The position numbers and the translations under genes are program-made. From Sphingomonas sp. PsM26 (GTDB lineage: Bacteria > Pseudomonadota > Alphaproteobacteria > Sphingomonadales > Sphingomonadaceae), in assembly GCA_030433805.1 (NCBI GenBank), contig JARUXA010000008.1, positions 1-64,000 on the forward strand: DNA of 64,000 bases, given 5' to 3'. This document shows, piece after piece, positions 10,074-19,697 of the stretch (its first letter is position 1; each line of letters begins with the position of its first letter). The notes beneath the pieces were generated by a model, which had not been told where the DNA came from, made no database searches, and was given only the letters and a program-made list of their open reading frames with translations.

Positions 10074-11213
10074 ATGCTCAAGACCCTCGCAACGACGACG
10101 CTTTCCCTTTGCTTGCTCGCGCCCGCGGCTGCTTATGCCGGCACCGCCGATCGTGCTCCGTTCGGGAAGCTCGCCAATGGCCAGCCGGTCGAGGTGATTA
10201 CGCTGACCAATGCCAAGGGGATGAAAGCACGGATCCTCAGCTACGGCGCGATCCTGCAGGGCGTCGACGTGCCCGACCGCGACGGCAAGATGGCGGACGT
10301 CACGCTCGGCTACACCGACATGCGCGGCTATCTGGCGGCCCCCAATTACTTTGGCGCAACCGTCGGGCGTTATGCGAACCGCATCAAGGCGGGCAAGTTT
10401 ACGCTGGACGGCAAGAGCTATTCGCTCGCGCTCAACAACAAGACCAACGCGCTTCATGGCGGCGTGCAGGGTTTCGACAAGCGGTTGTGGAAAGTCGTCG
10501 AGGTTACCGGTGGTGCCACCAGCCACGTGACGCTCGCCTACACGGCCGCGGACGGCGAAGAGGGCTATCCCGGCGAACTCAAGGTCACCGCGACCTATTC
10601 GCTCAACGATGCCAACGAACTGACGGTCGATTACCGTGCGACGACCAACAAGCCGACGATCGTCAACATCACCAACCACAGCTTCTTCAATCTGGGCGGC
10701 GAAGCGTCGCAGCGCTCGATCTATGACGCGGTGCTGACGATCCCGGCGGAAACCACCACGCCGGTCGACGCGACGCTGATCCCCGACGGGACGTTCCGCC
10801 CGGTTCAGGGCACCCCGCTCGACTTCCGCAAACCGACCGTCATCGGTAGCCGGATCCGCGACGCGAGCGATTCCCAGATCCTCTTCGGACAGGGGTATGA
10901 CGAGAATTACGTGATCGCGCGGGACCTGAGCAAGACGCCCCGCCTCGCTGCACGGGTCGAGGACCCGGCGACCGGGCGCACGATGGAAGTGCTGTCGAAC
11001 CAGCCCGGCGTGCAGCTCTACACCGGCAACTTCCTCGACGGCACCGCAGTCGGCAAATCGGGCCGCGCCTATCGCCAGGGCGATGCAATCGCGCTCGAAC
11101 CGCAGGTCTTCCCCGATACGCCGAACCAGCCCGCGCTTGGCTCGGCGCGGCTCGATCCGGGCCAGGCGTATCGCAACGTGATCGTGTATCGCTTCTCGGT
11201 AAGCGCACGCTGA
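10074..11213 (+). CDS. galM: Periplasmic aldose 1-epimerase (galactose mutarotase)
   Basis: A 379-residue protein with a clear signal peptide (MLKTLATTTLSLCLLAPAAA, cleavage near AYA). It interconverts alpha and beta anomers of aldoses such as galactose and arabinose. Visible family motifs are GATVGRYANRI, the NALHGG histidine near residue 128, and NHSFFNLGG with the catalytic histidine. The start was taken at the signal peptide because GGAGAAGGA lies just upstream; an upstream extension lacks family features. The stop codon overlaps the next start by one base, so it is translated together with the acetylesterase. It likely speeds uptake of sugars freed by the neighbouring glycosidases. Confidence 0.92.
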   Translation: MLKTLATTTLSLCLLAPAAAYAGTADRAPFGKLANGQPVEVITLTNAKGMKARILSYGAILQGVDVPDRDGKMADVTLGYTDMRGYLAAPNYFGATVGRYANRIKAGKFTLDGKSYSLALNNKTNALHGGVQGFDKRLWKVVEVTGGATSHVTLAYTAADGEEGYPGELKVTATYSLNDANELTVDYRATTNKPTIVNITNHSFFNLGGEASQRSIYDAVLTIPAETTTPVDATLIPDGTFRPVQGTPLDFRKPTVIGSRIRDASDSQILFGQGYDENYVIARDLSKTPRLAARVEDPATGRTMEVLSNQPGVQLYTGNFLDGTAVGKSGRAYRQGDAIALEPQVFPDTPNQPALGSARLDPGQAYRNVIVYRFSVSAR

Positions 11214-13150
11214 TGCGCACGCTGGCGATTGGCGTGGGGGCGCTGGTCGCCGGTACGCTCTCTTATCCCGCAATGGCCGCTCCCAAAGTCGGCGGGCTGA
11301 TGGGCGACCATGCGGTCGTCCAGCGCAACCAGCCGATCGTCGTGACCGGTGAGGCGATCCCGGGCGAAGCCGTCTCGGTCGTTCTTGGCGGTCGGTCGGC
11401 GCAGGCAAAGGCCGCGCGCGACGGGAGCTTCCGGGTCACCCTGCCCGCACTTCCGGCAGGCGGGCCGTACGATCTGCTCGTCATGGCCCCGAGCGGGACG
11501 ACCGAACTCCACGACGTGCTGGTCGGCGACGTGTTCCTCTGCTCGGGCCAGAGCAATATGGAGATGACGGTCGACCGCGCGCAGGACGGGTTCGGCCAGA
11601 CGATGGGGTCGACGGACGATCAGCTCCGGCTGGTCACGATCGCCAAGCAAACGTCGGTCAAGCCGCTCGATCGGTTCGGCACGCAACCGGCCTGGGCCGC
11701 GGCTGGGCCCAAGACGACGGGTGGCTTCTCGGCGTCGTGCTTCTATATGGTGCAGGAATTGCGCAAGACCGCTAAGGCCCCGATCGGCGCGATCCATTCG
11801 AGCTGGGGCGGATCGCAGATCGCCGCATGGATGGGCGAGACCGCGCAGCGCGCGTCGGGGCGCGGGGCGCAAGCCGACCTGCTCGACCTCTACGCCCGCG
11901 ACCCCGCCGCCGCGAACCGTAACGCGGGGCTAGCGTGGGAAAGCTGGTGGCGCGAGAAGACCGGCGACAAGCCCGGGCAGGAACCGTGGCAGCCACAGGC
12001 TGTGATCGACTGGAAGCCCGTGCCGCGGATCACGTTTTACGAGAATTGGGGCGTTCCCGCGCTCGAAACCTATCTCGGCATGCTGTGGTACCAGAAAACC
12101 GTGACGCTGAGCGCCGAGCAGGCGCGGCAGTTGGCGACGATCTCGATCGGCGCGATCGACGATGCGGACCGCACCTGGATCAACGGCAAGCCCGTCGGTG
12201 GGCGCGGCGGATGGGATGCGCGATCCTATCCGGTCGCGCCTGGGACACTGCAGGCGGGCACCAACGTCATCACGATCAACGTCGAAAACGCCTATTCGAC
12301 CGGCGGCATGCCCGGCCCCGCCGAAGCGATGAAGCTGACCTTTGCCGATGGCAGCAGCGTGCCGATCTCAGATGGGTGGCGCTATGCCTTGGCGAAGCGC
12401 GTCTCGGGAACGACGCCGCGCGTGCCGTGGGACGAGATTACCGGCGCGGGCACGATCTACAACGCGATGATCAAGCCGCTCGGGCAGACTGGAATGGCGG
12501 GGGTGGCCTGGTATCAGGGCGAGTCCGACACAGCCTATCCCGGCTATGCGGGACGGTTGAAGGCAATGATGGCGGAATGGCGCGCGCAGGTCGGCGTGGC
12601 GCAGCTGCCCTTTGCGATTGTGTCGCTCCCGGGCTTTGGGAAGCCTGCGGTGACGCCGGGCGAAAGCGGGACGGCGCAGGTTCGCGAGGACATGCGGCAC
12701 GTCGCCGAGGCCGATGGCCATGCCGCACTGGCGGTGGCGATCGACCTGGGCGATCCGCTCGACATCCATCCGGGCGAGAAGCACGAAGTCGGGCGGCGTC
12801 TGGCGCGCGCGATGGGGGCGATGGCTTATGGTGCACCTGCCTCGGCGTCGGGACCGCGCGTGACGCAGGCGGCGCGGGACGCGAGCGGCGGGGCGACGGT
12901 GACGTTCGATGGCGTGACCGGTGCGCTGCAAACGCGGAGCGCGGCGCAGGCGACGGCGTTCGAACTGTGCGGAGCCGAGGCGGCGTCTTGCCGCTACGCA
13001 GCGGCGACAGTGTCGGGAAATCGCGTGATGTTGGCAGGGGATGGCAAACCCGCGACGCGGGTGCGCTATGCCTGGGCCGATTTCCCGGTGGTCAATCTGG
13101 TGGACGATGCCGGGCTTCCGGCTGGGCCGTTCGAAATGCCGTTACGCTGA
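11213..13150 (+). CDS. Secreted SASA-domain (sialate O-acetylesterase-like) acetylesterase
   Basis: A 645-residue exported esterase with a signal peptide to about residue 22. The family signature GDVFLCSGQSNMEM places the nucleophile at Ser114; WYQGESD and the C-terminal DIHPGEKHEVG supply the rest of the active site. A jelly-roll segment (around residues 285-375, with GTNVITINVENAYSTGG) is inserted between the parts of the hydrolase fold, as is usual in this family. The name sialate esterase is historical; in clusters with xylanases such proteins are generally thought to remove acetyl groups from hemicellulose, which fits here. It overlaps galM by one base. Confidence 0.85.
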   Translation: MRTLAIGVGALVAGTLSYPAMAAPKVGGLMGDHAVVQRNQPIVVTGEAIPGEAVSVVLGGRSAQAKAARDGSFRVTLPALPAGGPYDLLVMAPSGTTELHDVLVGDVFLCSGQSNMEMTVDRAQDGFGQTMGSTDDQLRLVTIAKQTSVKPLDRFGTQPAWAAAGPKTTGGFSASCFYMVQELRKTAKAPIGAIHSSWGGSQIAAWMGETAQRASGRGAQADLLDLYARDPAAANRNAGLAWESWWREKTGDKPGQEPWQPQAVIDWKPVPRITFYENWGVPALETYLGMLWYQKTVTLSAEQARQLATISIGAIDDADRTWINGKPVGGRGGWDARSYPVAPGTLQAGTNVITINVENAYSTGGMPGPAEAMKLTFADGSSVPISDGWRYALAKRVSGTTPRVPWDEITGAGTIYNAMIKPLGQTGMAGVAWYQGESDTAYPGYAGRLKAMMAEWRAQVGVAQLPFAIVSLPGFGKPAVTPGESGTAQVREDMRHVAEADGHAALAVAIDLGDPLDIHPGEKHEVGRRLARAMGAMAYGAPASASGPRVTQAARDASGGATVTFDGVTGALQTRSAAQATAFELCGAEAASCRYAAATVSGNRVMLAGDGKPATRVRYAWADFPVVNLVDDAGLPAGPFEMPLR

Positions 13151-13155
13151 ACCGC

Positions 13156-13232
13156 GTTCTCCCGCGAAAGCGGGAGTCCAGGGTTACGAGCGCAACGCCT
13201 GCAACCCTGGACTCCCGCTTCCGCGGGAGAAC
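13156..13232. repeat. Composite palindromic repeat, CCCGCgaaaGCGGG arm type
   Basis: Left arm GTTCTCCCGCGAAAGCGGGA then GTCCAGGGTT; right arm is the mirror image, AACCCTGGAC then a CCCGC-N4-GCGGG hairpin ending GAAC. The element fills nearly the whole gap between the convergent acetylesterase and GH8 genes, so it may also act as a two-way transcription terminator. Confidence 0.85.
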
Positions 13233-13238
13233 AGTGGT

Positions 13239-14765
13239 TTATGTCGCGGGCCCCTCCACAACGCGGAACTGACCGCTGCAGTGCATCAGGCTCATCATCT
13301 GCAGCATGCCGTCGAAATAGCGTTGCTCGCCGGTCGGGACCGGCATGTCCCATAGCGCCTTCAGGAACGCCTTAGTATTCGCCCCCGGCGTCGCGGCGAA
13401 CGCGCCGACCGCCGTTGCCGCGACCATTCCGGGGGAATGCCGCGTCGACAAGGGCTTGCCGTCGAGCGTGTAGCGATCCGCCATCCGGTCGATCCCCTCG
13501 CCCGCCAGGAACGTCTGGATCCGGTCGCTGAGCACGCGTTGCCGCGGGTCCTTGCCCCACCAGCTGTAATCGACGGACCAGTTGCTGACGGTCCGCCAGC
13601 TGTCATAGCCGAACGGATCGGGCGTGCCGTCGCGGGTCAGCATCGTCGTGCCGTCGAAGTGACTGCGATCGGGCGCAAGTCCGGTCTTTGGCCCGGTGAC
13701 GCGGACGAACAGGTCGCGGCTGACGTCTGCCGCTTTTGCCCAGAAGGCGCGATCCTCGACCGGCCCCCAGCGCGACCACAGTTCGTAGAAAGCGGGCAAA
13801 TGATAGGACGCATCGGTGCCGCCGACGCTGGTTTCGGCGACGAAGCGGATCATCGCGTGCGCTTCGTCGACCATCGGGCCGACCGTCGCCTGGCGGGGAC
13901 GGTTGTTCGGACGGTAGGGCGGCCACGGCTTGCCGTCCTTGGCGGCCTGCGCTGCCATCGCGCGGTTGTTGATGCTGGGCCAGGGGGCAGCGGGCATTTC
14001 GAAGGGCTTGTCGTCGGGGTGGATGCGGAACGGGGTGGTCCCCGTCATCACCGGATGATGCCGCATTGCGCGCAGAATCGTGTCGGCTTCAGCCTGATAA
14101 TTGTAGATACCGCTGCTGTTTCCCCACCGTTTTGACGCGAAATAGAGCGCCATTGCGTAATATTCCTCCCCATCCGGCGCGGCACCGACCGAGCGGGGCG
14201 ATCCGTCCGTCCCCATCGACCAGGCGAAATAGCCGACCGAAGGGTTCTTCGGGTCGGTGATCTGCATGTGCGTCTTCGACCAGTTCCACAGCGCATCGAA
14301 CTCGCGCTTCTTGCCGAGCTGGACGGCGATCATCATGCCGTAGCTCATGCCTTCGGTGCGCGCGTCGTTGTTCGCCCAATCGGTGATGTAGGCAAGCGGG
14401 CCGTTGGCGTTGGCACCGCTCTCGAAATAGATGCGCTCCTCCTGCCCGTCGCCGTAGAACAGCTGGTTGAACACCGCGTCGATCTTGGCTTTCGTCTGCG
14501 CTTCGGAGACGCCGAGTTGTTCAGCGAAGAGGTTGCGATACTGGCCGGTCTTGACCGCGCCCGAACCGTCGCCGGGGAACCGCTTGATCGGGCCGAGCGG
14601 CTTGTCGGTGTGCCCGGTGTCGATCGTACCGGGCGGCGGGGTGGAGGCAGCCGGAGGTGCCGCCTGCATCGCGCTTGCGACGGAGGGCATGCCGCTTGCC
14701 AGTACCGTCAGCGCGACCATCGGAAGGATCCCAACGCGCGGGTGCCGTCGTGCCGTATGTGCCAT
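13239..14765 (-). CDS. Secreted GH8 hydrolase, probable reducing-end exo-oligoxylanase or xylanase
   Basis: A 508-residue protein with a signal peptide to about residue 32. The GH8 core shows the catalytic acid Glu138 in ARTEGMSYGM and the conserved DASYHLPAFYELW segment that carries the base. The opening FPGDGSGAVKTGQYRNLF-type region and overall length resemble reducing-end xylose-releasing exo-oligoxylanases more than cellulases, though family members include endoglucanases and this is inference. Two in-frame starts lie 6 bases apart; the inner one (14765) is better spaced from GAGAGG. It is divergent from a secreted esterase. Confidence 0.88.
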   Translation of the reverse strand: MAHTARRHPRVGILPMVALTVLASGMPSVASAMQAAPPAASTPPPGTIDTGHTDKPLGPIKRFPGDGSGAVKTGQYRNLFAEQLGVSEAQTKAKIDAVFNQLFYGDGQEERIYFESGANANGPLAYITDWANNDARTEGMSYGMMIAVQLGKKREFDALWNWSKTHMQITDPKNPSVGYFAWSMGTDGSPRSVGAAPDGEEYYAMALYFASKRWGNSSGIYNYQAEADTILRAMRHHPVMTGTTPFRIHPDDKPFEMPAAPWPSINNRAMAAQAAKDGKPWPPYRPNNRPRQATVGPMVDEAHAMIRFVAETSVGGTDASYHLPAFYELWSRWGPVEDRAFWAKAADVSRDLFVRVTGPKTGLAPDRSHFDGTTMLTRDGTPDPFGYDSWRTVSNWSVDYSWWGKDPRQRVLSDRIQTFLAGEGIDRMADRYTLDGKPLSTRHSPGMVAATAVGAFAATPGANTKAFLKALWDMPVPTGEQRYFDGMLQMMSLMHCSGQFRVVEGPAT

Positions 14766-14902
14766 GTCCATCCTCTCACCCCGCGTCCTGATGGCGCGGT
14801 TATGCTAACGCAATCATCTGGAAGCTAACGAACTTTCGCGGCTGTGCAAGCAGCTCGAGCGGGATCGTTTTACCGCTTCCGCCGCCACTGCGCGCGTGGC
14901 AA

Positions 14903-14916
14903 TGATAACGATACCG
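14903..14916. promoter_or_regulatory. LacI-family-like operator between GH8 and esterase genes
   Basis: TGATAACGATACCG fits the pattern TGnTAnCGnTAnCA typical of LacI/GalR-family sites at nine of ten fixed positions. It sits about 32 bases before the esterase start in the divergent promoter region. A second small dyad, GTTA-TGC-TAAC, lies at 14799-14809 on the GH8 side. The repressor gene is not in the window. Confidence 0.35.
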
Positions 14917-14947
14917 CTTCGACGAACGAATGGCGGACAGGAGAGCG

Positions 14948-15856
14948 ATGATGAGAGCGACTGCGTGGACCGCATGCTTGTGCCTTGCGCTATTGTCGGG
15001 CGCGGCGACCGCGCAGGATCCGGCACCCGAGACCCCGCCCGTCCTGACGACGATCAAGCTCTGGCCGAACGGCGCGCCGGGCACCGACAAGCGTCCGCCG
15101 AGCGCCGAGGTTGGCCGCGATTACTGGGTCCGCAACATCCGCGAACCGTCGCTGATCGCCTACCCTGCCAAGGCCGCCCACAACAACGGGGTTGCGGTCG
15201 TGATCTTCCCCGGCGGCGGGCACAAATTGCTCGTCTGGACCAACGAGGGGACCAAGGTCGCGACCGCGCTCAACCGGATGGGGGTGTCGGCCTTCGTCCT
15301 CAAATACCGGCTCGCGAACGAACCGGGCTCGCCTTACTCGGTCGAGGGCGATGCGGCGGACGATGCGCGGCGGGCGCTGCGCTGGGTGCGGGCGCATGCC
15401 GCGGATTACGGGATCGATCCGCACCGCGTCGGCGTGATGGGCTTTTCGGCAGGCGGGGAACTGGTGTCGCTGATCGCGGACAATCCCGAGCCTGCCGGAC
15501 GTCCGGCGCGCGACGCGATCGATCGTTTGTCCGCGCGGCCCGACTTTCAGGTGCTGGTCTTTCCGGGGCCGCGCGGCGTCCCCGCCAAGGCGATCGCGAA
15601 CGCGCCGCCCGCCTTCATCGTCGCCGGGAGCCGCGATCCGTGCTGCGCCGCGCCGTCGGTGGCGTTGTACGAGCAACTTCGCACCGCGGGCGTTTCGGCG
15701 GAATTGCACATGTTCGCGGACAGCGGCCATGCCTTCAACTTGGACGAGAGCGATCGCATCTCGATCCTGCACTGGCCCGATCGGCTCAGCGACTGGCTGG
15801 CGGACGGCGGGTGGTTCGAACCGCGGCGGGCGAGCGGGACGAGCCCGAAGCCCTAG
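14948..15856 (+). CDS. Secreted alpha/beta-hydrolase esterase (acetyl-xylan-esterase-like)
   Basis: A 302-residue exported serine esterase. The signal peptide runs to about AATAQ. The oxyanion motif FPGGGH, the nucleophile elbow GFSAGG and the catalytic histidine in DSGHAFN are in the expected order. The opening LWPNGAPG is common in this esterase group, several members of which sit next to xylanases and deacetylate sugars. Two adjacent ATG codons (14948 and 14951) follow AGGAG; either could be used. Divergence from the GH8 gene suggests common control. Substrate assignment is by context only. Confidence 0.85.
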   Translation: MMRATAWTACLCLALLSGAATAQDPAPETPPVLTTIKLWPNGAPGTDKRPPSAEVGRDYWVRNIREPSLIAYPAKAAHNNGVAVVIFPGGGHKLLVWTNEGTKVATALNRMGVSAFVLKYRLANEPGSPYSVEGDAADDARRALRWVRAHAADYGIDPHRVGVMGFSAGGELVSLIADNPEPAGRPARDAIDRLSARPDFQVLVFPGPRGVPAKAIANAPPAFIVAGSRDPCCAAPSVALYEQLRTAGVSAELHMFADSGHAFNLDESDRISILHWPDRLSDWLADGGWFEPRRASGTSPKP

Positions 15857-15942
15857 GGAACGCGTTGAGCATATTGCAGGACGTTAGGCATCACTCGTTT
15901 CGAGTGCTCCTGGCCTGCGCCCGCGTTCTACATAACCTTGGT

Positions 15943-16031
15943 GTTCTCCCGCGAAAGCGGGAGTCCAGGGGTTGCACGCGCCATCAGCCGTTGGTTTGCT
16001 AGGCACTGGATTCCCGCCTTCGCGGGAAAAC
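15943..16031. repeat. Composite palindromic repeat, CCCGCgaaaGCGGG arm type
   Basis: Left arm GTTCTCCCGCGAAAGCGGGA plus GTCCAGGGG, right arm CACTGGATTCCCGCCTTCGC then GGGAAAAC. The core contains GGGTTGCACGCGCCA, also found in the element at 38656, and GCCGTTGGTTTGCTAGG, which is found inverted in the element at 47253. It lies between two convergent genes. Confidence 0.85.
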
Positions 16032-16111
16032 GAAGGGAGACGCTTTTCGGCCGCCCCCCTGCGCGGGGCAAATGGGACGACCGCCGGATAGACCGGCGCC
16101 GACCGCATCCG

Positions 16112-19100
16112 TCAGTCGCCGCCAGTCACGCTGTCGCCGATCGTGTACGCCGACCCCATCGCGCTGCCGTTCGTCCCCGTCCACCAATAAGGCGCGCGCT
16201 TGCGGGTGCCCGTGACGACCTCGTCCATCGTCAGCGGATCGTACAACCGACCGCCGAGCATCACGCGGTTGATCTTGTCGCTGTTACGGATGTCGACGCT
16301 TGGGTCGGCATCGAGTACGAGCAGATCGGCGAGCTTGCCGACTTCGAGCGAGCCCACGTCCCTGGCATAGCCGAGCGAGGTCGCCGACATGATCGTACCC
16401 GCGCGCAACGCATCGATCGGCGACCAGCCGCCGCGGACGAAGCTCCACATCTCCCAATGCGGGCCGAGCCCGGCTTGCTGGCCATGCGCGCCGATCGATA
16501 CCTGAATGCCGCGGTCCGCGAGCTTCTTGGCCTCGCGCGCGCTTTCGCCGTCGACGTAATCCTCCTCGGGCGCCATCGTGCGGCGGGCGTTCTGTGCCTC
16601 AAGCAAGGCGGGCGGCGCGTGGCGCGAGAGCAACGGATGCTTCCACACATCCATATGTTGCCGCCAGTACGGATCACCCGCGGGGCCGCCGTAAGTGACG
16701 ACCAGCGTGGGGGTGTAGTTGGTCTTGGTCTGGCTCCACAGGCTGACCAGATCGTCGTAGAAATGTTCGAGCGGGATATTGTGCTCGACCGTGGAATTGC
16801 CGTCCTGGATCAGCGAGACGTCCATCGCGTAGAGCGAGCCGCCTTCGGGGACGACTTCCATCTGTTCGGCCTGAGCTGCGGCGACGACCATCTGGCGCTG
16901 TTCGCGGCGCGGCTGGTTGTAGTTCTTGACGCTGTGCGCGCCCTCCGCCTTGAGCCGCCTTACGTCCGCGAGCGCATCCTCGTAGCTGTTGATCTCGGCA
17001 TAGACCTCGGGCGATTTCGCGCCGTAGATCACCTCGCCGGTCGAGAAGATGCGCGGCGCGATGATCTTGCCGGTGCGCTGCATTTCGGACGCGACGAAGA
17101 TCTCCGCCGCGCGCGAGGACGGATCGTGGATCGTCGTCGCGCCCATCGCGAGATTGACGATCGACGACCAGTTCTGTTGCGGGATCAGATCGTCCTCGCC
17201 CTGCGGCCCGTGCGCATGGGCATCGACCAGCCCCGGGATGATCGTCTTGCCCGCGACATCGACGACCTTCGCCCCGGCCGGGATCTGCACCGAGGCGCGC
17301 GGGCCCACCGCGACGATACGGTCGCCACGAATGACGATCGCGCCGTCGTCGATGATCCCGCCGTCCTTCGCCGCCATCGACACGATCCGCGCGCCGACCA
17401 GCGCGACGGTGCCGTCCGGCTTGTCCGCGGTGACGTCCATCGACAGTGAAACGCCGGTTTTGGGTGCCGGATATTTGGGCGCGTCCTCATCCGCGGGCGC
17501 GACGCGGAACAGGTCGGCGGTTTTGGCGGTGTAGAGCGTCGGGCCCATGCTCCAGTGGAGTTGTGTCCCGTCGTTCGACCAGTTCAGGAAATCCGCTCCT
17601 TCGGAGCTCACCTGCGTTGCGGGGAGCGGACCGCCCTTCTTGTCGACCTCGACGCCCTGCGTGCCCGGGAGCAGCGGCATGACGAACGCCTGATAATTCT
17701 GCCGGAAGGCGACATACTCACCGTTCGGCGAGACGACATAGTCGTTGACCAGCTCGCCGGTCGCATGGACGTGCTTGGCCTCGCCGGTCAGGTCGGTGCT
17801 GACGAGCTGGCTCTTGCCCTTGTCCTTGGCGAGCATGAACAGCCGGTCATTGGACGCGCCGAACTGCGGCGCGCTGCCATCCTTCGACACGCGGCTGATC
17901 GCGCCGCCTGCGGTCGCGACGCGGTAGACGCCGGTATCGCCGCCGCCGCGCGCCGCGGTCAGATAGCCGCCGCCGCCGCGCTCGAACGCGATCGTCTTGC
18001 CATCGGGCGAGAAGCGCGGGCGGGCATAGTGCCCCGCGACGCTCGTGACGGCGCGCGCCGTACCGCCGCTTGCGGGAACGGTGCGGATCGATCCGAGCGC
18101 GGCGTCGGTCCAGTCGACGAACACGATCGTCTTGCCGTCGCGCGACCAGCTCGGCCATAATTCCATGCTGGCCTCGTCACCCTTGACTAGCCGTCGCGCG
18201 GTGCCGCCTGCCACGGGCTTGGTCCACAATTTGCCGAGCGTTTCGAACACGATTGTGCGGCCATCGGGCGACACGCTGGCCCAGCGCGGCATTTTGGTCG
18301 CGAACCGGTCGGGGGCGACCGCGACTTGCGGGTGGGTCGCGTCGATCACGACGCGGGTATCGTCGATCCGGAACGGGATCACCGCCCCTGCGCTGCCGTC
18401 CGCGCCGACGCGGTTAAGCTTGCCGCCCGCCCAGAACACCATCGTCTTGCTGTCGGGGGTCCAGGCCATGTTGGGATAGACCCCGGTCACTGCCCAGGTT
18501 TCCTGCACGTCGCGGTCGAGCGCGTCGTAGATCCGGCGTTCGTCGCCGCTTTCCAGCGTCTTGACCCACAAGGTCGTCTTGCCGTGGTCGCGGCGGACGA
18601 AGGCGATCTTCTTGCCATCGGGCGACGGGGTCGGACGGACCGATCCACCGACGCCCGAGACCGCGGTCGTCACTTCGCCCGTGTCGATATCGTAGCGTTC
18701 GATGTTGAACAGGTCGGTCCGCGAGTTCTGCGCATATTCGAAGATCGGGCCGGGCGAGACGTTGCGGGTGTAATAGATGCCCTTGCCGTCGGGCGCGTAG
18801 ATCGGTTCGCCGAGTTCCTTCTGCAGCGTCTCGCTCGCGCGCTTGACCAGCTGGACCCCTGCCCCGCCCGAGACGTGGTAAAGCCACACCTCGCCGGTGC
18901 CGAGCGAACGCCCGGTGGTGAAATGCTTCTTGGCGACGATGAAGCGACCGTCCGGCGACCAGGTCGGCTGGTTGAGCAGGCGGAAGTCTTCCTTGGTCAG
19001 CTGCCGCTTGTCGCTGCCGTCGACGTTCATGATCCAGATGTTGTCGCCGCCGCCGCGATCCGAGGTGAAGGCGATCCGCCTGCCGTCGGGCGAGAAGCGC

Positions 19101-19525
19101 GGCTGATGTTCGTAGGACAATCCCTGTGCGATCCGCGTCGGCGTGCCGCCTGCGATCGGCATGGTATAGATGTCGCCGAGCAGGTCGAACGCGATCAGCC
19201 TGCCGTCGCGCGAGACGTCGACATTCATCCAGCTGCCGTTGTCGACCTTGATCGGGACTTCGCGGGTGCGCATCCCCGGCGGGGCTTCGACGTTCCATTG
19301 GGGCTTCTTGGGCGCAGTCGCCGCGGGTGCCGTCGTCGGGGCGGGGTTGGTTTGCTGTGCGGGCGCGGTGGCCGCTTCGGCTGGTTTAAGCGGATCGCTT
19401 GCCTGATTCTCGGGTGCCTGCGTCTGGTCTGGCGTGGGCTTGGGTGCGGGTTGGGGGTTGACCTGCGCGAACACTTCGCTTGCCAGCAACGCTGCGGCAA
19501 CCGCCGCCGTAACCCGATATTTCAT
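16112..19525 (-). CDS. Large exported beta-propeller plus amidohydrolase protein
   Basis: A 1137-residue protein with a signal peptide (MKYRVTAAVAAALLASEVFA) and a proline/alanine-rich linker to about residue 75. Residues from about 85 to 700 hold repeated TolB/PD40-type blades (SPDGRRIAFTSDRGG, SPDGKKIAFVRRD, SPDGKTIAFERGG). From about 740 a metal-dependent amidohydrolase domain follows, with the metal motif His770-x-His772 in DAHAHG and a late KLADLLVLDADPS strand. This domain pair is known from secreted or periplasmic peptidase/imidase-like proteins of unproven substrate. The start was set at the signal peptide; an upstream extension overlaps the divergent dehydrogenase leader. No operon partner is visible. 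Confidence 0.88.
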   Translation of the reverse strand: MKYRVTAAVAAALLASEVFAQVNPQPAPKPTPDQTQAPENQASDPLKPAEAATAPAQQTNPAPTTAPAATAPKKPQWNVEAPPGMRTREVPIKVDNGSWMNVDVSRDGRLIAFDLLGDIYTMPIAGGTPTRIAQGLSYEHQPRFSPDGRRIAFTSDRGGGDNIWIMNVDGSDKRQLTKEDFRLLNQPTWSPDGRFIVAKKHFTTGRSLGTGEVWLYHVSGGAGVQLVKRASETLQKELGEPIYAPDGKGIYYTRNVSPGPIFEYAQNSRTDLFNIERYDIDTGEVTTAVSGVGGSVRPTPSPDGKKIAFVRRDHGKTTLWVKTLESGDERRIYDALDRDVQETWAVTGVYPNMAWTPDSKTMVFWAGGKLNRVGADGSAGAVIPFRIDDTRVVIDATHPQVAVAPDRFATKMPRWASVSPDGRTIVFETLGKLWTKPVAGGTARRLVKGDEASMELWPSWSRDGKTIVFVDWTDAALGSIRTVPASGGTARAVTSVAGHYARPRFSPDGKTIAFERGGGGYLTAARGGGDTGVYRVATAGGAISRVSKDGSAPQFGASNDRLFMLAKDKGKSQLVSTDLTGEAKHVHATGELVNDYVVSPNGEYVAFRQNYQAFVMPLLPGTQGVEVDKKGGPLPATQVSSEGADFLNWSNDGTQLHWSMGPTLYTAKTADLFRVAPADEDAPKYPAPKTGVSLSMDVTADKPDGTVALVGARIVSMAAKDGGIIDDGAIVIRGDRIVAVGPRASVQIPAGAKVVDVAGKTIIPGLVDAHAHGPQGEDDLIPQQNWSSIVNLAMGATTIHDPSSRAAEIFVASEMQRTGKIIAPRIFSTGEVIYGAKSPEVYAEINSYEDALADVRRLKAEGAHSVKNYNQPRREQRQMVVAAAQAEQMEVVPEGGSLYAMDVSLIQDGNSTVEHNIPLEHFYDDLVSLWSQTKTNYTPTLVVTYGGPAGDPYWRQHMDVWKHPLLSRHAPPALLEAQNARRTMAPEEDYVDGESAREAKKLADRGIQVSIGAHGQQAGLGPHWEMWSFVRGGWSPIDALRAGTIMSATSLGYARDVGSLEVGKLADLLVLDADPSVDIRNSDKINRVMLGGRLYDPLTMDEVVTGTRKRAPYWWTGTNGSAMGSAYTIGDSVTGGD

Positions 19526-19697
19526 TGTGCCTCTAACCTTATTCCGCGCTGCCGCGCCGTGTCGCAAGGACGCTGCCACGAAGTCGCCGCGATCCGCAAC
19601 CCCGCAACCGACGGCGTTTGAGTACGGGACGGGACCGATCGCCCGCATCGACCGTTACCCGCGTCAGGATCGCGAATTGCCGGAGCCCGACACCATC

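Noticed and set aside
13156..13232. CRISPR-like repeats
   Set aside because: The repeats are isolated palindromes at scattered loci, not evenly spaced direct repeats with unique spacers, and no cas gene is present.
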